Positions 1 to 8,375 of a DNA stretch of 64,000 nucleotides are shown one piece after another (position 1 is the first letter of the stretch; every line of letters begins with the position of its first letter). The position numbers were made by a program, and so were the translations under genes. The DNA comes from Salegentibacter holothuriorum (GTDB taxonomy: Bacteria; Bacteroidota; Bacteroidia; Flavobacteriales; Flavobacteriaceae): positions 62,001 through 126,000 of the forward strand of contig NZ_FUYY01000007.1 in NCBI RefSeq assembly GCF_900168045.1, given 5' to 3'. The notes under the pieces are model-generated. The model was not told where the DNA came from. It made no database searches and worked only from the letters and a program-made list of their open reading frames with translations.

Positions 1-951
1 GAAGCACTGCTGGTAAAAGACCGAAGGTATACTCCCGGCGATATTCTGGAAGAAATGCCGGTAGAGCAGTATGCAGCTGTAGTGACTTTGCCTTCTGGAT
101 TTGAGGGAGATATTCTTCAAAAAAGATATCCTGAAGTAAGGGTAGATCTTAATATGGCCAATATTCTTAATGCAAATACTGCCAGTAAGAACATTCAGCA
201 AGTGTTGATGACTCTTAATGCCGGAATAGAGATAGAAAGCCTTCAGAAACAGGGTGCATCGCCAGCTCAGGCAAGAGCAAGTTATGAGAGTTTTAAGGTG
301 AATTTCAATAAACTCTATAATTCTACAGGCAACTATTTAAGTTTTATGCTGCCGGGACTTTTAGGGGCTATTATGCAACAGGTGATTTTTTTGGCAATGG
401 CGTTAGTGTTCTCTCGTGATTTTGAAGATGGCTATTTTAAAAGCCTGGTCCAAAAGAATAAATCATCCTGGTATCTTATCGCTTTAAAAGCAACTCCTTT
501 TCTGTTATTTCTTCCGGTTATGTGGTTTGTAGTAAGTAGACTTTTCATTTTCTTTAATGTAGAAGCAGCTATTTTTAATATACCTATGCTTATATTGGTT
601 AGTTTATTGAGCCTGGCTTCTATAGGGATTGGGATGTTATTTTCGGTGGTGATTCCAAACCAATTAAAGGCTACAGAACTCTTGATGGTAATCTCTACCC
701 CGGCATTTGTTTTAAGCGGATTTACATGGCCAAGTCTGGCTATACCAGGATTTATAAATGGCATTGCTCAATCTATTCCGGTTACCCATTTCTTAGCTGC
801 TTTTAGAAAGGTAGCCTATTATGGAGGTGATATGGCCGATATATTTCCTGAAATTAAAATGTTGCTAATTCTTATACTTATAAGCTTTGTGGCTATGTTA
901 CTCTTACTTCAGCTTAAGATCAATAAAAGCAAAAAACGAATAGCTGGTTGA
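1..951 (+). CDS. ABC-2 type transporter permease, C-terminal part (5' end outside window)
   Basis: The reading frame is open from the first base, so the gene starts upstream of the window; the ATG at 55 is internal. The visible 316 residues have a long extracytoplasmic stretch, then about five hydrophobic segments, at roughly residues 112-140, 154-185, 190-218, 225-258 and 285-305 of the visible part. This is the second half of an ABC-2 membrane domain of the YhhJ/YbhR type, half of an exporter for drugs or other hydrophobic substrates in the inner membrane. The substrate cannot be read from sequence. The ATPase and the periplasmic adaptor would be expected upstream, out of view. A strong hairpin terminator follows the stop codon. 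Confidence 0.8.
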   Translation, partial: EALLVKDRRYTPGDILEEMPVEQYAAVVTLPSGFEGDILQKRYPEVRVDLNMANILNANTASKNIQQVLMTLNAGIEIESLQKQGASPAQARASYESFKVNFNKLYNSTGNYLSFMLPGLLGAIMQQVIFLAMALVFSRDFEDGYFKSLVQKNKSSWYLIALKATPFLLFLPVMWFVVSRLFIFFNVEAAIFNIPMLILVSLLSLASIGIGMLFSVVIPNQLKATELLMVISTPAFVLSGFTWPSLAIPGFINGIAQSIPVTHFLAAFRKVAYYGGDMADIFPEIKMLLILILISFVAMLLLLQLKINKSKKRIAG

Positions 952-970
952 AAATTGAATTTAAATAAAA

Positions 971-1011
971 AAAGCCTATTCCAGGTCTTAATAAAACCTG
1001 GAATAGGCTTT
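971..1011. terminator. Bidirectional intrinsic terminator
   Basis: A perfect 16-bp inverted repeat (971-986 with 996-1011) has a 9-base loop, an A-run on the left and a T-run on the right. It lies between the permease gene (plus) and the response regulator gene (minus) and can serve both. Confidence 0.85.
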
Positions 1012-1085
1012 TAATAATTAAGAACCGATTGCGCTTTTAAGCCGATCTGGACTTGAAATTAACAGTGCTTATTTTGATTAATCTT

Positions 1086-1751
1086 TTAAATTAACTTGAG
1101 GTCTTTCATTATACCAATAAGGTGAGGATTGGTGTTGGCATTAAACTCTTCCCGTAACTCTTTAAGACGTTTTTCTATAGCGCTTCTACTGCTGGGTTTA
1201 ATATTCTTACTTTTTAATTCCTTTTCTATTTCTTCCTGCGTGTAACCATGAGACAGACATTGTACAATACTGATTTCGAAATTATTTAAGCTTAGAAGAT
1301 TTTTTTGTTTAAGTGCTTTTTCGATGGAAGGAGAATTGTAATTCAAACCTTTGCTTAAACTTATTATGGCCTGCTTTAGGTCTTTAAGTCCGCTGCGGTC
1401 TTTGCAAACATAGGCATCTATATTGCCTGATGTCCAGAGGTCTTTAACGGTTTGTGGATGGTCTTCTATTGAATTGACAATGACTTTTAGATTTGGATCT
1501 TCTTTTTTTAGAATTGAAATAAGTTCCTGTCCAGACTTTATCTTTTCATCCCTAAAATCTTGCTTAAAAGAAAGGTCGCAAATAAGTAGATCAAAAGGGT
1601 TTTTATCCTGAAGGGCTTTTTTGGCCATTAGCCACGCCTGGTCGCAGTATTGCGAATGCGCTACTTTGGTAATTCCTAGATCTTTTAAAACTATGGATAC
1701 CGCCTGGTTGATGCTATCCATATCTTCTGCAACGAGAACTTTTTTAAACAT
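1086..1751 (-). CDS. Orphan response regulator (REC plus HTH output domain)
   Basis: This 221-residue protein has an N-terminal receiver domain (about 1-130). The acidic pair E9/D10, a phospho-acceptor D59 in the LLICDLS segment and the conserved lysine K117 are visible. The C-terminal part (about 155-205) looks like a LuxR/NarL-like helix-turn-helix, with a TQEEIEKEL helix followed by a basic SRSAIEKRLKEL helix, so it probably binds DNA. No histidine kinase gene is adjacent, so it is an orphan regulator here. A promoter-like box and a palindrome lie about 60-100 bp upstream, possibly an autoregulatory site (inference). The start is the ATG at 1751; no better start is visible. Confidence 0.78.
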   Translation of the reverse strand: MFKKVLVAEDMDSINQAVSIVLKDLGITKVAHSQYCDQAWLMAKKALQDKNPFDLLICDLSFKQDFRDEKIKSGQELISILKKEDPNLKVIVNSIEDHPQTVKDLWTSGNIDAYVCKDRSGLKDLKQAIISLSKGLNYNSPSIEKALKQKNLLSLNNFEISIVQCLSHGYTQEEIEKELKSKNIKPSSRSAIEKRLKELREEFNANTNPHLIGIMKDLKLI

Positions 1752-1808
1752 TATAACTTTTTATAACGGGAAATCACTACAAATTTTAGCCATTACCCTT
1801 TCCTATTT

Positions 1809-1816
1809 CAAAAATA
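1809..1816 (-). promoter_or_regulatory. -7 box of the response regulator gene
   Basis: Read on the minus strand this is TATTTTTG, a match to the Bacteroidota TAnnTTTG element, 58 bp before the response regulator ATG. No TTTG box lies at the usual upstream distance; the palindrome at 1836-1855 sits there instead. Confidence 0.5.
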
Positions 1817-1835
1817 GCTTTTCAGGCTATAGAAA

Positions 1836-1855
1836 AAATACGGTTTTCCGCATTT
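1836..1855. promoter_or_regulatory. Palindromic operator-like site upstream of the response regulator
   Basis: AAATACGG-TTTT-CCGCATTT is an inverted repeat matching at 7 of 8 positions per arm. It is centred about 44 bp before the inferred transcription start. A very similar palindrome occurs at 10918-10935. It could bind an activator, possibly the regulator itself (inference). Confidence 0.45.
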
Positions 1856-2044
1856 TTATTTTTTTCTACTTTATTATTTGATTTTTGCCCAGATCAATTA
1901 AATCTAGAAACGGTTTATAGGAGCCTTTTGCAGTTTTGTCTCGGTTTAAAACGCAAAACAGATGAAAAACTATCAATATCATAATTTTCGCTGGTAATTC
2001 TCCTATAATAATCAATCTAAGTTTAGATGAAAGCCACTTTTTTA

Positions 2045-2077
2045 TTTGTTTAATAGAAATAAGAAATTGTATATTTG
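2045..2077 (+). promoter_or_regulatory. Bacteroidota-type promoter for the putative small RNA
   Basis: A TTTG box at 2045-2048 is followed after 21 bp by a perfect TAnnTTTG box (TATATTTG, 2070-2077). It points into a stretch with no protein gene that ends in a terminator at 2370. The inferred start of transcription is near 2085. Confidence 0.5.
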
Positions 2078-2084
2078 CCAGCCC

Positions 2085-2370
2085 TCTTCTAGAACTAAAA
2101 GGCATATAGCTTAAGTTTTAAATATTTTTTTGGAGGTGTTTTTATTTAATAAAAAGATAGGTTTCTAAAAACCTTGAAATAAAAAAATAGGTGATTAAGC
2201 TGATTAGTGAAAATTACAGAAAGTTGATTTTTACAGTAAAATTAAGTTGTGTTGTTTGTCCCGGACTTATCGGGATGTGTAGTTAGCCAGCTAATAATCT
2301 TGTGTTGTGAAGATTTTGGCTAACCAATGAGAAGCTTTTTTCCGTGCATTCGGGAAGAGGCTTTTTTTTT
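2085..2370 (+). ncRNA. Putative structured small RNA
   Basis: The stretch has no ATG-started reading frame of useful length on the plus strand. Three hairpins follow each other. The first is TCCCG/CGGGA (2259-2263 with 2271-2275). The second is a two-part stem (GTTAGCCA at 2282-2289 with TGGCTAAC at 2317-2324, plus AATCTT/AAGATT inside it). The third is a 12-bp stem at 2333-2344/2351-2362 with a run of nine Ts. The T-run is only on the plus side, so the hairpin is not simply the terminator of the minus-strand dipeptidase gene. The 5' end is inferred from the promoter at 2045-2077; a shorter transcript from a weaker box near 2243 is possible. It could belong to a known flavobacterial RNA family such as Flavo-1, which I cannot check. 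Confidence 0.45.
2333..2370 (+). terminator. Intrinsic terminator of the putative small RNA
   Basis: The 12-bp stem has four G-U wobbles when read on the plus strand. It is followed directly by nine Ts. On the minus strand no T-run follows the stem. Confidence 0.7.
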
Positions 2371-2379
2371 AAAACATAT

Positions 2380-3891
2380 TTACATTATTCGAGACAATAC
2401 ATTTAAGGCATTGCTCGTCGTTACCCTTTCCACAATTTGTTCTGCGGAAATTGCTTTATTTCTTGGCTGTTTTAAAGGGCAGGGTTCTTTAACTTCTTTA
2501 AGATAATTATAAGTATGCATCAGCAAATAATCATCGAGTTTATTTAGTTCCTGAGAAGTCCAGTATCCATTAATGGGGTCAATAATTCCGTCAAAATCTG
2601 TTCCCAGGGCTTGGATACCCCAGGCGAACTGGTTATTTAAATCTAAAGTTTCGGCGATATGCCTTATCTGGTTCCATACTAGTTTAGACCAGGAATAGAG
2701 AATATCTCTTCGTTTAATATTTCCACGGGCTTCTCTTAAAACTACTTTAGAACCAATGCGGCGTTCGTCCAATTGAATTCCGAACAGCCCGTTGGAGTTA
2801 CCTATTTTAATTAATTCATCATCATAAAAATTAATATCATCAGTCATAAAAAGACCTTGCTGGGCAGCTGGGGTTTGGTTGGTGCCTCCAGGTTCTGAAA
2901 GTCCGGTAACACCACCGTGACTAACAATAATCGGAATATTTTGATCATCGAATTCCTTTAGAAAATCAAAAAAATCCAGTCGGGATTTGCGACTCATATG
3001 CTTTATATCTACGTATATAGGCGGCACAAAATGCCCATTTTTATCTGTTTCTTTTTCTAACATAGCCCGGATGGCTCTTTTGCCGGCTTCAGTAAGACCT
3101 TTATTCATGCCATTATCCTGATCTACAATACACTTAACAAGACCCCCTAAACTTTGGGAATGTCCACATAGTCCGTTCCAAAAATGATGGGCCAGGGTTA
3201 TAAAAACCGGTCTAATCAAACCGTTTTCTTCCCTTCTTAATTCTTTAACCCGTTTTACCAATCTTTTTAATTCTTTCTTACTTACTCCGTCTGGATAGGT
3301 GTTCCAGCTTTCACCGGGGTTCATAACCTGATCAAAAACATGGCCTCCCTCTATGGTAGGAATAAATATTATTTTTGATTCCCCCAGTTCATTATTACGT
3401 TCGGCAATTTCTATGTCAGCGTAGGAATTGGAAATTAGATAACATACTTTTTGCCCGTCTATGTTTATTTTATTTCCTGATTCCTGCTTTAAAAATTTCA
3501 TCTCCAATTTTAGATCTTCCCAGTAACTTTTTAAATCCTGAATATGGTCTATACGCTCTTTTCCAAATTCTGTTGCCAGCATAGTAAGCACATCAGAAAT
3601 TAGCTCTTTCCCAAGTTTATTCTTAAAGAACTGCTTTTCCTGGGGATAAAACGACAGGCAAACCACAGCAACACGGCCCCGCTTTAAACTGGTGCCGTCA
3701 CTTTGAACGAAATTGGTAAGCGTAGCGATATAATTTTTAATTTTATCAAATAGGCTGGGAGCATCATGAAACCAGATGGAATGCTTGTGTCTGGGATTTC
3801 TTGATTGCAAACCTGGTGTCTTGGCAAAAGATCTTGCAAATGGTTTCATTGATGGGTGGCAGTGAAGATCTACAATAAAATTCGATTCCAT
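2380..3891 (-). CDS. M19 family membrane dipeptidase-like hydrolase
   Basis: This 503-residue protein matches the peptidase M19 (renal dipeptidase) family, zinc TIM-barrel enzymes that cut dipeptides and some beta-lactams. Visible family features are the N-terminal metal motif VDLHCHPS (H10, H12; many members have HxD here), the bridging glutamate E181 in TIEGGH, the histidine-rich LAHHFWNG segment, DIKHMS, and SHGGVTGLSEPGG near residue 330. There is no obvious signal peptide, so it may be cytoplasmic. It lies 115 bp downstream of the patatin gene on the same strand and may belong to that operon. The exact substrate is not known. It is longer than typical M19 enzymes (about 350-400 residues) because of an insert after residue 40. 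Confidence 0.85.
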   Translation of the reverse strand: MESNFIVDLHCHPSMKPFARSFAKTPGLQSRNPRHKHSIWFHDAPSLFDKIKNYIATLTNFVQSDGTSLKRGRVAVVCLSFYPQEKQFFKNKLGKELISDVLTMLATEFGKERIDHIQDLKSYWEDLKLEMKFLKQESGNKINIDGQKVCYLISNSYADIEIAERNNELGESKIIFIPTIEGGHVFDQVMNPGESWNTYPDGVSKKELKRLVKRVKELRREENGLIRPVFITLAHHFWNGLCGHSQSLGGLVKCIVDQDNGMNKGLTEAGKRAIRAMLEKETDKNGHFVPPIYVDIKHMSRKSRLDFFDFLKEFDDQNIPIIVSHGGVTGLSEPGGTNQTPAAQQGLFMTDDINFYDDELIKIGNSNGLFGIQLDERRIGSKVVLREARGNIKRRDILYSWSKLVWNQIRHIAETLDLNNQFAWGIQALGTDFDGIIDPINGYWTSQELNKLDDYLLMHTYNYLKEVKEPCPLKQPRNKAISAEQIVERVTTSNALNVLSRIM

Positions 3892-4006
3892 AATTCAAAG
3901 TTTTTAATTTAAGTTTCAGTTACTCTAATTTTTCCTAAAAGCTGGTGTTCATTTTTAGGACTAATGCCACCCTCCATTAAACTTTAGCTCTTTCTAATAA
4001 CTCCTT

Positions 4007-5242
4007 TTAATCACATCCAATTTTTGCACGGATCTCTTTGTATTCCTTCCAGTCAAATTTTTGAAGAAATTCCAGGGCTTTTTTAGCTCCTAAAAGAAAT
4101 AATTTCTGTTGTCGCTCTTCTTTCATTCCAAAGTTTAGCCAATTAAAATCTTCGTCTGCATCAATTCTGCAAATAAGTTTTTCATAATCGGGGTTTTTAA
4201 GAATAAAATCATAATCATGAATTTGTCTCATGGTACTAATCATTGCCCCGCAGTATCCAAAGGTGCCACTGGTGTTAGAATAAGATTCTCTATAAGTACT
4301 CAACCTAACTCCAAACGTTGGTCTTGAAGGCTGCATTCCGCTTGGAATATGAAATGTGTTTATTGGAAAGTTGGATAACATTCCGCCGTCTACAAATTTT
4401 ACCGACGCCGGCACGGGGCCACTATAACTAACAAGGTCTACCCAGTTTTTGTCTTTAAATTTACCGGCGTTTGGAATATTCTTTACCGTAAACGGATAAA
4501 AGAAAAAAGGGATAGACATAGAAGCCCGAACAAATTTTGCGGGATGAATATTCTCAGCTTCCTGCCAATATAGTTTTCGCATTTTTGGAAATTCTACCTT
4601 GCTATGCGTTGTAATTTCGGAGGTGATAATGGCTAATCCCGGTTTTTTAAATTTGTATGTGGTATTGGTTAAGTGCTTTAATTTTGGAAGAGTAGCTCTT
4701 CTTTTATCCAAATCTGCTAAACTGTTAATGCCATTTTCTTTAAGTGCTTCAGTGAGCCATTCTTCAAAATGATTGCCGGGGTTTATACCTAATTTATTTT
4801 TTAGAAGTTTAAAGATTTTGCGAGCATTCCATATAATATTCCAGAATATACTGCTGTTATTTTCTATCTTTTTCTGAACCAATCTTTTAATTCCGGAAGG
4901 GCCATCTACAAAATCGAAAAAATTCTTATCTCCTATTATATTTATTATTTTTTCTGAAGTGGGTTCTCCAGGTTTGGCTACTCCGGCCATCAATATGGTG
5001 TTTATAGAACCTGCAGATGTTCCTGCCAGACTATAGAATCGTATTCCCGCCTGTTCCATAATATATGTGTAGCCTACTAAAGCAATTCCTAAAACGCCAC
5101 CTCCTTCCTGTACCAGGTCTACATATTGGTTGCCTTCAGAATCTACTATATCAGAATAGGACTTATTCTTTTCTTTTAGAGAAATAGCTTCCTCAACAAG
5201 TTTTTGTACTTCCGGATTATCTAAAAATCTATTCTTTCCCAT
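4007..5242 (-). CDS. Patatin-like phospholipase
   Basis: The 411-residue protein carries the patatin acyl-hydrolase fold. A glycine-rich oxyanion segment (EGGGVLG, 46-52) comes first. The nucleophile elbow GTSAG has its serine at S76. The catalytic aspartate is in VDGG (D285). These form the Ser-Asp dyad expected to hydrolyse acyl esters of phospholipids. No signal peptide is visible. The start ATG is one base after the stop of the 98-aa gene (TAGTATG), which suggests translational coupling. The upstream partners are a 98-aa protein and a lipoprotein. Patatins occur in CBASS defence, but no nucleotide cyclase or other CBASS gene is present here, so a lipid or envelope role is the simpler reading. 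Confidence 0.88.
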   Translation of the reverse strand: MGKNRFLDNPEVQKLVEEAISLKEKNKSYSDIVDSEGNQYVDLVQEGGGVLGIALVGYTYIMEQAGIRFYSLAGTSAGSINTILMAGVAKPGEPTSEKIINIIGDKNFFDFVDGPSGIKRLVQKKIENNSSIFWNIIWNARKIFKLLKNKLGINPGNHFEEWLTEALKENGINSLADLDKRRATLPKLKHLTNTTYKFKKPGLAIITSEITTHSKVEFPKMRKLYWQEAENIHPAKFVRASMSIPFFFYPFTVKNIPNAGKFKDKNWVDLVSYSGPVPASVKFVDGGMLSNFPINTFHIPSGMQPSRPTFGVRLSTYRESYSNTSGTFGYCGAMISTMRQIHDYDFILKNPDYEKLICRIDADEDFNWLNFGMKEERQQKLFLLGAKKALEFLQKFDWKEYKEIRAKIGCD

Positions 5243-5243
5243 A

Positions 5244-5540
5244 CTAAATAATTTTGTCCAAAAGAGAGAGCATAACTTTACTGAACTTTTCAGAATTAGC
5301 TACGATCTTGTTGAGCTTGTTGTTGCGCGTAGTACTGGATTTAACAATTTCCATTAATTCTGAGAAATCTTCCATTTCACTCTTTTCAGGGAAAATCTCC
5401 TGAATTTCTTTTTTGGTAAGATGCGTAAACGATGACATCTCGCCGGCTAATTCCTCGTTGGTTTCAGCTGCTGCCGTTGAAGCTGCATTTTTAGCTTTTT
5501 TTCTAAATTCTTCCCAATCTATTTTAGTGCTATTCCCCAT
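5244..5540 (-). CDS. Small hypothetical protein (98 aa) between lipoprotein and patatin genes
   Basis: I do not recognise this family. The 98-residue protein is highly charged and probably helical. An alanine-rich stretch (about 14-26) is followed by acidic helices and a lysine-rich C-terminus ending in a hydrophobic LSLLDKII. There is no signal peptide or membrane segment. Its ATG shares a base with the stop of the lipoprotein gene (TAATG) and its stop is one base before the patatin ATG. That tight packing supports real translation and a shared function, perhaps as a regulator or chaperone of the patatin (inference). Confidence 0.62.
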   Translation of the reverse strand: MGNSTKIDWEEFRKKAKNAASTAAAETNEELAGEMSSFTHLTKKEIQEIFPEKSEMEDFSELMEIVKSSTTRNNKLNKIVANSEKFSKVMLSLLDKII

Positions 5541-6211
5541 TATATTTGATTTAGGATATAATTTAATTGTTCTTTATAGTTTTCAATGTTTTCCTGAATC
5601 TCCTCGTACCCATTATCTACGGTGTTTGCCGTATTAAGCATTTTTTCAGTGATCAAAGCTGTCTTATTAATTGTTCTGCTTATATTATCATCGCTAATAC
5701 CAACCATGTCTAGATAGCGTTGCCGATTTTCATCAATTTTAGAGGCTGAAAAAAGAAAAGAAGTGACAGTGTTATTGATGCTCCTTGCATTCGTGTATTT
5801 TTCTTCAAGTGCCTTTTCTAATTGATATTCTAACTTATCCAGGGGGGCTATCATTGTTTCATATTGCAAATTAATTTCCTGTTGTAATGCCGGGGCCGTT
5901 GCCAGAATAAATTGTAACCTATCTTCAGAACTCCCCTCATTAACTACCAGGTCCCACATATTGCTAATATCCTGTTGCTTAAAATAGTTTTCAGCAAATA
6001 AGGGTAGCCATACGGTATTTATATATTCTTTGGCATTTTTCCTTTTTAGCTCGAAAAAGGTATGAACCAGACTAAGGTGCGAATTTTCCAGTTCTTGAAT
6101 CTCTGTGTTAAGCTGTTGTGAGAGTACAGGAGCCTCCCTGGGTATGTTGGCGCAAGAAATTGAGGATAATGCAATAATTATAAGATAAAGATTGAATATT
6201 ATTTTTTTCAT
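5540..6211 (-). CDS. Coiled-coil lipoprotein of unknown function
   Basis: This 223-residue protein starts with a lipoprotein signal: a positive N-terminus, a hydrophobic core and the lipobox LSSISC with the lipidated cysteine at C20. The mature part is rich in E, K, Q, N and L and appears almost entirely helical, with likely coiled coils near 30-60, 125-150 and 185-220. I recognise no domain. It heads a tightly coupled group with the 98-aa protein and the patatin, so it may anchor or sense something for the lipase at the membrane (inference). Its stop overlaps the next start as TAATG. Confidence 0.75.
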   Translation of the reverse strand: MKKIIFNLYLIIIALSSISCANIPREAPVLSQQLNTEIQELENSHLSLVHTFFELKRKNAKEYINTVWLPLFAENYFKQQDISNMWDLVVNEGSSEDRLQFILATAPALQQEINLQYETMIAPLDKLEYQLEKALEEKYTNARSINNTVTSFLFSASKIDENRQRYLDMVGISDDNISRTINKTALITEKMLNTANTVDNGYEEIQENIENYKEQLNYILNQI

Positions 6212-6265
6212 GGTTATAAAAAATTAGAAAAGTATATAAAATTATCTTAATTTCTTATTTAAAGA

Positions 6266-6281
6266 TAGGGGAAAAATCACC
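6266..6281. promoter_or_regulatory. Conserved TAGGG-AAAA-TCACC motif in a divergent promoter region
   Basis: TAGGGGAAAAATCACC lies between the divergent lipoprotein operon and DUF5995 gene. A near copy lies at 11186-11200, upstream of another lipoprotein gene. It could be a regulator site; which one is unknown. Confidence 0.35.
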
Positions 6282-6417
6282 ATTTTTATAAATATCTTTA
6301 CGCCAATATTGAATAGACTTGTGTTTTTATTAAATGTTAATGCTGCTAAAATCAATGAATTAGCTGAATTTAAAAACATGATCTTGCTTATTTTAACCAA
6401 CCAACCAATCGGTTTTT

Positions 6418-7170
6418 ATGGAAAACATATCCCAGGTTTTAGAAAGCTTAGATGAAATTATAAACGAGACTGAAAAAGAGAATAATGTACTTGGTTATTT
6501 TGCCGTCTTGTACCGTAGGGTAACCTGGAAAGTAAAAGAAGCCATAGAAAACGACTACTTTGACGATGCAAGAAGAATGGAGCAGCTGGATGTGGTTTTT
6601 GCTGAAAGATATATTGTTGCCTACTATAAACATAAAGAGAAATTACCGGTAACAAAATCATGGCAAAAGGCCTTTGACCTGGCTACAAATTTTTGGCCTG
6701 TTACTTTTCAGCATCTATTAATAGGTATGAACGCGCATATAAATCTTGACTTGGGAATAGCTGCGGCCAAAGTTTCGGAAGGAAAAAATATCGGGAAATT
6801 AAAAGATGACTTTTATAGGATTAATCAGATTTTAGCAGATTTGGTGGAAGAGGTTCAGCTTAATTTAGCAACTATTTGGCCGCCGCTTTGGTATATCTTA
6901 AAACATACCGGGCAGCTCGATAACCTTATGACAAATTTCAGTATGCAACTGGCACGGGATGGCGCCTGGCGGTTTGCCCAAACTTTGCATAATCCGGAAG
7001 GAAAAGAATATAAAGATTGTGTGCAGGAAAGGGATATCGCGGTAGCTAAAGTTGCCGATATAATTACAAACCATAAACCAGGGATACGTCTTTTGCTGGG
7101 GGTTATAAGGCTGGGAGAGATAGGATCGGTTAGAAGTAAGATGTGTAAGCTTAAAACAATTACAACCTGA
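6418..7170 (+). CDS. DUF5995 family protein
   Basis: The 250-residue protein matches DUF5995, recognisable by the segment FQHLLIGMNAHINLDLG near residues 97-113, followed by an N-x-I-L helix and a long helical C-terminal half. The family has no established function; the histidines and aspartates around the NAHINLD core suggest a metal-binding or hydrolase site, but that is inference. No signal peptide is present, so it is cytoplasmic. It is transcribed divergently from the lipoprotein/patatin operon with a 206-bp gap that contains a motif shared with 11186. The ATG at 6418 follows a short CCAACCAACCAA repeat. A bidirectional terminator follows. Confidence 0.85.
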   Translation: MENISQVLESLDEIINETEKENNVLGYFAVLYRRVTWKVKEAIENDYFDDARRMEQLDVVFAERYIVAYYKHKEKLPVTKSWQKAFDLATNFWPVTFQHLLIGMNAHINLDLGIAAAKVSEGKNIGKLKDDFYRINQILADLVEEVQLNLATIWPPLWYILKHTGQLDNLMTNFSMQLARDGAWRFAQTLHNPEGKEYKDCVQERDIAVAKVADIITNHKPGIRLLLGVIRLGEIGSVRSKMCKLKTITT

Positions 7171-7235
7171 TAAGAAATCAAGTTCAATCTCTGTCTAAAC
7201 ACAACAATTAAGATCCGTTTGTACGAATCAAAAGT

Positions 7236-7264
7236 AAAGCCCTTCCAAAGAATGAAAGGGCTTT
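7236..7264. terminator. Bidirectional intrinsic terminator
   Basis: AAAGCCCTT (7236-7244) pairs with AAGGGCTTT (7256-7264), with a T-run after it on the plus strand. It separates the convergent DUF5995 and galT genes. Confidence 0.75.
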
Positions 7265-7324
7265 TTAAAAGAGAGTTTGAATTTTGTTTTTGCTAATAAG
7301 ACTTGTTATGTAGCGTTATTTATT

Positions 7325-8365
7325 TTACTGCTTAAGGTAATGGATGTCAGAAAGTTCATTTAGATTATTTGCAGCCTGTTCTGCGGTAATATCGCGTTGT
7401 GGGCCGGCAAACATTTCATATCCTACCATAAATTTCTTTACCGTAGCCGATCTTAAAAGCGGGGGATAAAAACTCATATGAAAATGCCATTCTGGATATG
7501 CTTTACCATCGGTTGGAATTTGATGAATACCTGAAGAATAAGGGAAAGAGGTTTCAAAAAGATTGTCATATTTTATGGTGAGCTTTTTAATAATTTCAGC
7601 AAAAGCTTTTTCTTCTGCAGTATTTAACTGTCCAATATGCTGGTAATGCTTTCTTGGAATAATCATCGTTTCGTAAGGCCAAACCGCCCAATATGGAATT
7701 AGGGCAACAAAGTGTTCGTTTTGCGCTAAAATACGCTCATTTAGCTCTAATTCCTGCTTTAAATAATCACCTAGCAAACTGCTTTTATTTTCATTCCAAT
7801 AGTCTTTAAAGTGTTTCGATTTCTTTAAAATTTCTGTCGGGATAGATTTTTGCGACCAAATTTGTCCGTGTGGATGCGGATTGCTACATCCCATCATTGA
7901 ACCTTTATTTTCAAAAATTTGAACGTAATTTATATTGTTTTTATTGCCCAGGTCCAGGTATTCCTTTTTCCAAAGGCCTACCACTTCAGTAATATCTTTT
8001 ACTTCCATTAGGGGAAGGGTTAGAGAGTGATCTGGAGAAAAACAAACCACTTTGCATATTCCTGTTTCAGCTTCGGCCTTTAAAAGTCCGTTTTCAAAAT
8101 CTTTTACAGGAGCTTCGGTCAATAGCGCAGGGAAATCATTTTCAAAAGAATGTGCTCCTTCATAATTGGGATTGGTTTCCCCACCGGCCCTGGAGTTTCC
8201 GGGACATAAATAACAAGAGGGATCGTAAGTTTCCCGCTCCTCCTTACTATTTTTTTCGGTTTTCCCCTGCCATGGTCTTTTGGTGCGGTGTGGCGAAACT
8301 AGAATCCATTCACCTGTTAAAATATTATAGCGTCTATGCGGATGTTTGTTTATTTCGGTATTCAT
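7325..8365 (-). CDS. galT: Galactose-1-phosphate uridylyltransferase
   Basis: GalT exchanges UMP between UDP-glucose and galactose 1-phosphate in the Leloir pathway in the cytoplasm. The signature active site HPHGQIW is visible near residue 160, with the nucleophilic histidine in HPH. A zinc-site pair C-x2-C (CYLC) lies near residue 50 and the conserved HRRYNILTGEW segment is near the N-terminus. About 346 residues from the chosen start is the usual length. I chose the ATG at 8365, preceded by a purine-rich AAAAGAAGAAAA, rather than a start at 8404 that would overlap galK and add residues not typical of the family. It lies 10 bp after galK and is co-transcribed with it. Confidence 0.95.
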   Translation of the reverse strand: MNTEINKHPHRRYNILTGEWILVSPHRTKRPWQGKTEKNSKEERETYDPSCYLCPGNSRAGGETNPNYEGAHSFENDFPALLTEAPVKDFENGLLKAEAETGICKVVCFSPDHSLTLPLMEVKDITEVVGLWKKEYLDLGNKNNINYVQIFENKGSMMGCSNPHPHGQIWSQKSIPTEILKKSKHFKDYWNENKSSLLGDYLKQELELNERILAQNEHFVALIPYWAVWPYETMIIPRKHYQHIGQLNTAEEKAFAEIIKKLTIKYDNLFETSFPYSSGIHQIPTDGKAYPEWHFHMSFYPPLLRSATVKKFMVGYEMFAGPQRDITAEQAANNLNELSDIHYLKQ

Positions 8366-8375
8366 TTTTCTTCTT

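Larger units (their letters stand above)
1752..2379. other. 628-bp intergenic region with regulatory palindrome and putative small RNA
   Basis: I see no convincing protein gene here. A 79-codon minus-strand frame at 1866-2105 has no family signature and no recognisable ribosome binding site. The region instead holds a minus-strand promoter and palindrome near 1809-1855, a plus-strand promoter near 2045-2077, and hairpins ending in a plus-strand terminator at 2333-2370. Confidence 0.6.

Noticed and set aside
432-764. 110-codon minus-strand open frame
   Set aside because: It lies fully inside the ABC permease gene on the opposite strand and has no family features.
1866-2105. 79-codon minus-strand open frame in the gap after the response regulator
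   Set aside because: No recognisable domain, and it overlaps the inferred small-RNA promoter. It looks like a chance frame in AT-rich DNA.
4007-5242. Patatin as a CBASS (CapV-like) defence effector
   Set aside because: No cyclic-nucleotide cyclase or other CBASS gene is next to it. The operon partners are a lipoprotein and a small protein.
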